Positions 5,628 through 7,109 of a DNA stretch of 7,109 bases are shown piece by piece. The DNA is taken from positions 1-7,109 of the forward strand of contig JBBRDE010000293.1 of NCBI GenBank assembly GCA_038204185.1. The letters run 5' to 3'. This DNA is from Salmonirosea sp038204185 (GTDB lineage: Bacteria > Bacteroidota > Bacteroidia > Cytophagales > Spirosomataceae). Positions within the stretch are counted from its first letter, which is position 1. Every line of letters starts with the position of its first letter. The notes beneath the pieces are model-generated. The model had not been told where the DNA came from and ran no database searches. It worked only from the letters and a program-made list of their open reading frames with translations. The translations under genes were made by a program, and so were the position numbers.

Positions 5628-6452
5628 ATGATCTCATATCCTTTTGAATACGCCCGGCCTGATACCATTGAAGAAGCACTGGATCTACTGGGTGATAATG
5701 TCAAACTACTGGCGGGCGGACATAGCCTGATTCCGGCGCTCAAACTTCGGCTGAGTGCGCCCGACAAACTCGTGGACATCGCCCACATTCCGGCTTTGAA
5801 AGAAATAAAAGTGGAAGATGGCGAAGTCGTCATCGGCGGCGCGGCTACCCACCGCGAAATCATGGATTCGGAAATTATCAAAGAGCACCTGCCGATGCTG
5901 TCCAAAGGTGCCGCTGCGGTGGGTGATCCCATGATCCGGTACAAGGGTACCATGGGTGGCAGTTTGGCCCACGCCGACCCCTCTGCCGACTGGCCAGCCA
6001 TGATTCTGGCGGCAGGCTGCACGATCGTGGTGCGCAGCAAAGCCGGCGAACGCTGCATTTCAGGCGACGACTTTTTCACGGGCTTCTATTCCACGGCCCT
6101 GGAAGATGGCGACATCCTGACCCAAATCCGGTTTCCCATTCCGGCCCAAGGTACCCGCATGACCTACCAGAAATTAACCCAACCCGCCTCCCGCTTCGCT
6201 ATTGTGGGCTGTGCCGCCGCGCGTCTGCCCGATGGCTCCGCGCGCGTCGCCTTCACCGGAGTGGCTGATGCGCCCTTCCGCGACCATACCGTAGAAGCAG
6301 CCATCACCGACTGGACTGAAGGCACCTTAGAAGCCGCTGCAGCCCAGGCTGCCGAAGGCCAAAACATCAACGCCGACCACTATGCCTCAGAAGAATACCG
6401 CCTGCATTTGGCGAGAGTGTACTGCAAAAGGGCATTAGTAGCGTTGATCTAA
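5628..6452 (+). CDS. coxM: Mo-hydroxylase medium subunit, FAD-binding (CoxM)
   Basis: The 274-residue product is the flavoprotein subunit that takes electrons from the CoxS clusters and passes them on to the final acceptor. It starts FEYARPDTIEEALDLL, typical for the family. The two FAD diphosphate-binding motifs are AGGHSLIP (29-36) and TMGGSLAHADPSAD (108-121), the latter in the usual TIGGSxAHxDPxAD position. The C-terminal part from about 165 matches the CO dehydrogenase flavoprotein C-terminal domain. Length is slightly under the usual 280-290 residues, but nothing important appears to be missing. The ATG at 5628 puts the PF.Y.RP motif at the very N-terminus, as expected. It follows coxL after an 81-nt repeat-rich gap and is probably co-transcribed. 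Confidence 0.95.
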   Translation: MISYPFEYARPDTIEEALDLLGDNVKLLAGGHSLIPALKLRLSAPDKLVDIAHIPALKEIKVEDGEVVIGGAATHREIMDSEIIKEHLPMLSKGAAAVGDPMIRYKGTMGGSLAHADPSADWPAMILAAGCTIVVRSKAGERCISGDDFFTGFYSTALEDGDILTQIRFPIPAQGTRMTYQKLTQPASRFAIVGCAAARLPDGSARVAFTGVADAPFRDHTVEAAITDWTEGTLEAAAAQAAEGQNINADHYASEEYRLHLARVYCKRALVALI

Positions 6453-6456
6453 TTTT

Positions 6457-6548
6457 GGGTGAAAAGGTGAATGGTTAACGGTTAAAAGACGTTATGGGCC
6501 TTCCTAAAAAAAACACCTTCAACCGTTCACCTTTAACCTTTTACCCCC
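6457..6548 (+). repeat. Long inverted GGTTAAA/CCTTTAACC element in the coxM-coxD gap
   Basis: The arms 6462-6486 and 6518-6542 are complementary at 21 of 25 positions around a 31-nt loop, and GGGT (6457-6460) and ACCC (6543-6546) extend the stem. Each arm is a run of GGTGAA, GGTTAA and GGTTAAA-type words. The loop contains eight A's (6506-6513). The words ACCTTTAACCTTTT (6529-6542) and AACGGTTAAAAG (6477-6488) recur exactly in the coxG-coxS gap (2473-2486 and 2360-2371). The element begins 4 nt after the coxM stop. No U-tract follows, so it is probably not a simple terminator. TTGATC occurs just outside on both sides (6444-6449, 6549-6554). Confidence 0.75.
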
Positions 6549-6571
6549 TTGATCCACGCTAAAATTTAGGC

Positions 6572-7109
6572 ATGAATGTAACGAATATCGCCGACCTCTT
6601 AAAATCGCAAGGGTACATCACCGAGCCATCCGTGACGATGGCGGTGTACCTTTCGATGCAACTGCAAAAACCCCTGCTGATCGAAGGACCAGCGGGGGTA
6701 GGTAAGACCGAGATTGCCAAGGTGATGGCGCGGGCGATGGATACCGATCTTATTCGGTTGCAATGCTACGAGGGACTGGATGCATCCCACGCGCTCTATG
6801 AGTGGAATTATCAGCGGCAGTTGCTGCACCTCAAAATGCTGGAAACGCGGCAAAGTACTCCCGGTCAGGTAGATGCGTTGGAAGAAGAGATTTTTGGGGA
6901 GAAATTTCTGATGAAGCGGCCGCTGTTGCAGGCGATCACGCACCATAAATCCCCCGTTCTACTCATCGACGAGGTAGATCGCGCCGACGAGGAATTTGAA
7001 AGTTTTTTGCTGGAAGTACTCTCCGACTGGCAGATCACGATTCCCGAAATAGGTACCATCCGGGCCACGCACATTCCCCAAGTCATCGTGACGGGCAACC
7101 GCGTCCGCG
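6572..7109 (+). CDS. coxD: CoxD-type MoxR-family AAA+ ATPase, N-terminal part (cut by window edge)
   Basis: The frame is open from ATG at 6572 to the window end, giving 179 residues; the family is usually about 290-300, so the 3' end lies outside. It is a MoxR-type AAA+ ATPase. Walker A is GPAGVGKT (39-46), Walker B is LLIDEVDRAD (130-139), and sensor 1 is around VTGN (173-176). In Oligotropha, CoxD is needed to mature the Mo active site of CoxL (sulfuration and copper insertion). Form II enzymes lack the Cu-binding Cys, so here a role in cofactor sulfuration or folding is more likely; that is inference. It follows coxM after a 119-nt gap filled by a long inverted repeat. MoxR proteins usually act with a von Willebrand factor A protein (CoxE), which would be expected just downstream. 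Starts further in would cut conserved N-terminal residues, so the 6572 ATG is preferred. Confidence 0.9.
   Translation, partial: MNVTNIADLLKSQGYITEPSVTMAVYLSMQLQKPLLIEGPAGVGKTEIAKVMARAMDTDLIRLQCYEGLDASHALYEWNYQRQLLHLKMLETRQSTPGQVDALEEEIFGEKFLMKRPLLQAITHHKSPVLLIDEVDRADEEFESFLLEVLSDWQITIPEIGTIRATHIPQVIVTGNRVR

Noticed and set aside
6457..6548. CRISPR-like or satellite array in the coxM-coxD gap
   Set aside because: The repeated words are 6-8 bases, degenerate and inverted, with no unique spacers of constant length.
3397..7060. Frequent GGTACC hexamers across the cox genes
   Set aside because: They fall mostly at Gly-Thr or Val/Ile-Pro type codon pairs using GGT, GTA and ACC, so codon preference explains them; no regular spacing was seen.

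Overview
The window reads as chromosomal DNA of a Bacteroidota bacterium, most likely Cytophagales (Spirosoma/Dyadobacter/Runella-like). This is inferred from moderately GC-rich genes separated by AT-rich spacers, the near absence of Shine-Dalgarno sequences, and spacers built of short repeated words such as GGTTAAA, CCTTTAACC and CCTAATTCC. No marker gene fixes the genus.

Layout. Positions 1-84 are the last 27 codons of a + strand cysteine desulfurase-like gene. It converges on a minus-strand FAD-dependent pyridine nucleotide-disulfide oxidoreductase (199-1635). A divergent spacer (1636-1907) holds one clear factor-independent terminator pointing + (1815-1851) with no + gene in front of it. 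From 1908 to the right edge all genes are on the + strand: coxG (1908-2360), coxS (2500-2982), coxL (3159-5546), coxM (5628-6452) and a coxD-type MoxR AAA+ ATPase (6572 to beyond 7109, cut by the window).

Together these encode a molybdenum hydroxylase of the CO dehydrogenase/xanthine oxidase family. CoxL carries the molybdenum-cytosine dinucleotide active site, CoxS two [2Fe-2S] clusters and CoxM FAD. CoxG is a SRPBCC-fold partner linked to membrane or quinone coupling, and CoxD is an AAA+ chaperone that matures the active site. CoxL has AYRGAGR rather than the AYxCSFR loop of proven (form I) CO dehydrogenases, and the order is S-L-M. Both mark a form II or 'CoxL-like' enzyme, so CO oxidation is not established and another substrate is quite possible.

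The least expected structure is in the gaps of this operon. The gaps are long for a cox operon (139, 176, 81 and 119 nt), and each holds short repeated words that start at or just after the upstream stop codon. In three gaps (G-S, S-L, M-D) the words form two inverted arms able to fold as an mRNA hairpin. The L-M gap has two unrelated direct-repeat pairs instead. The G-S and M-D elements share exact 14- and 12-base words. None has a U-tract, so they do not look like terminators. They may be a family of intergenic inverted-word elements.
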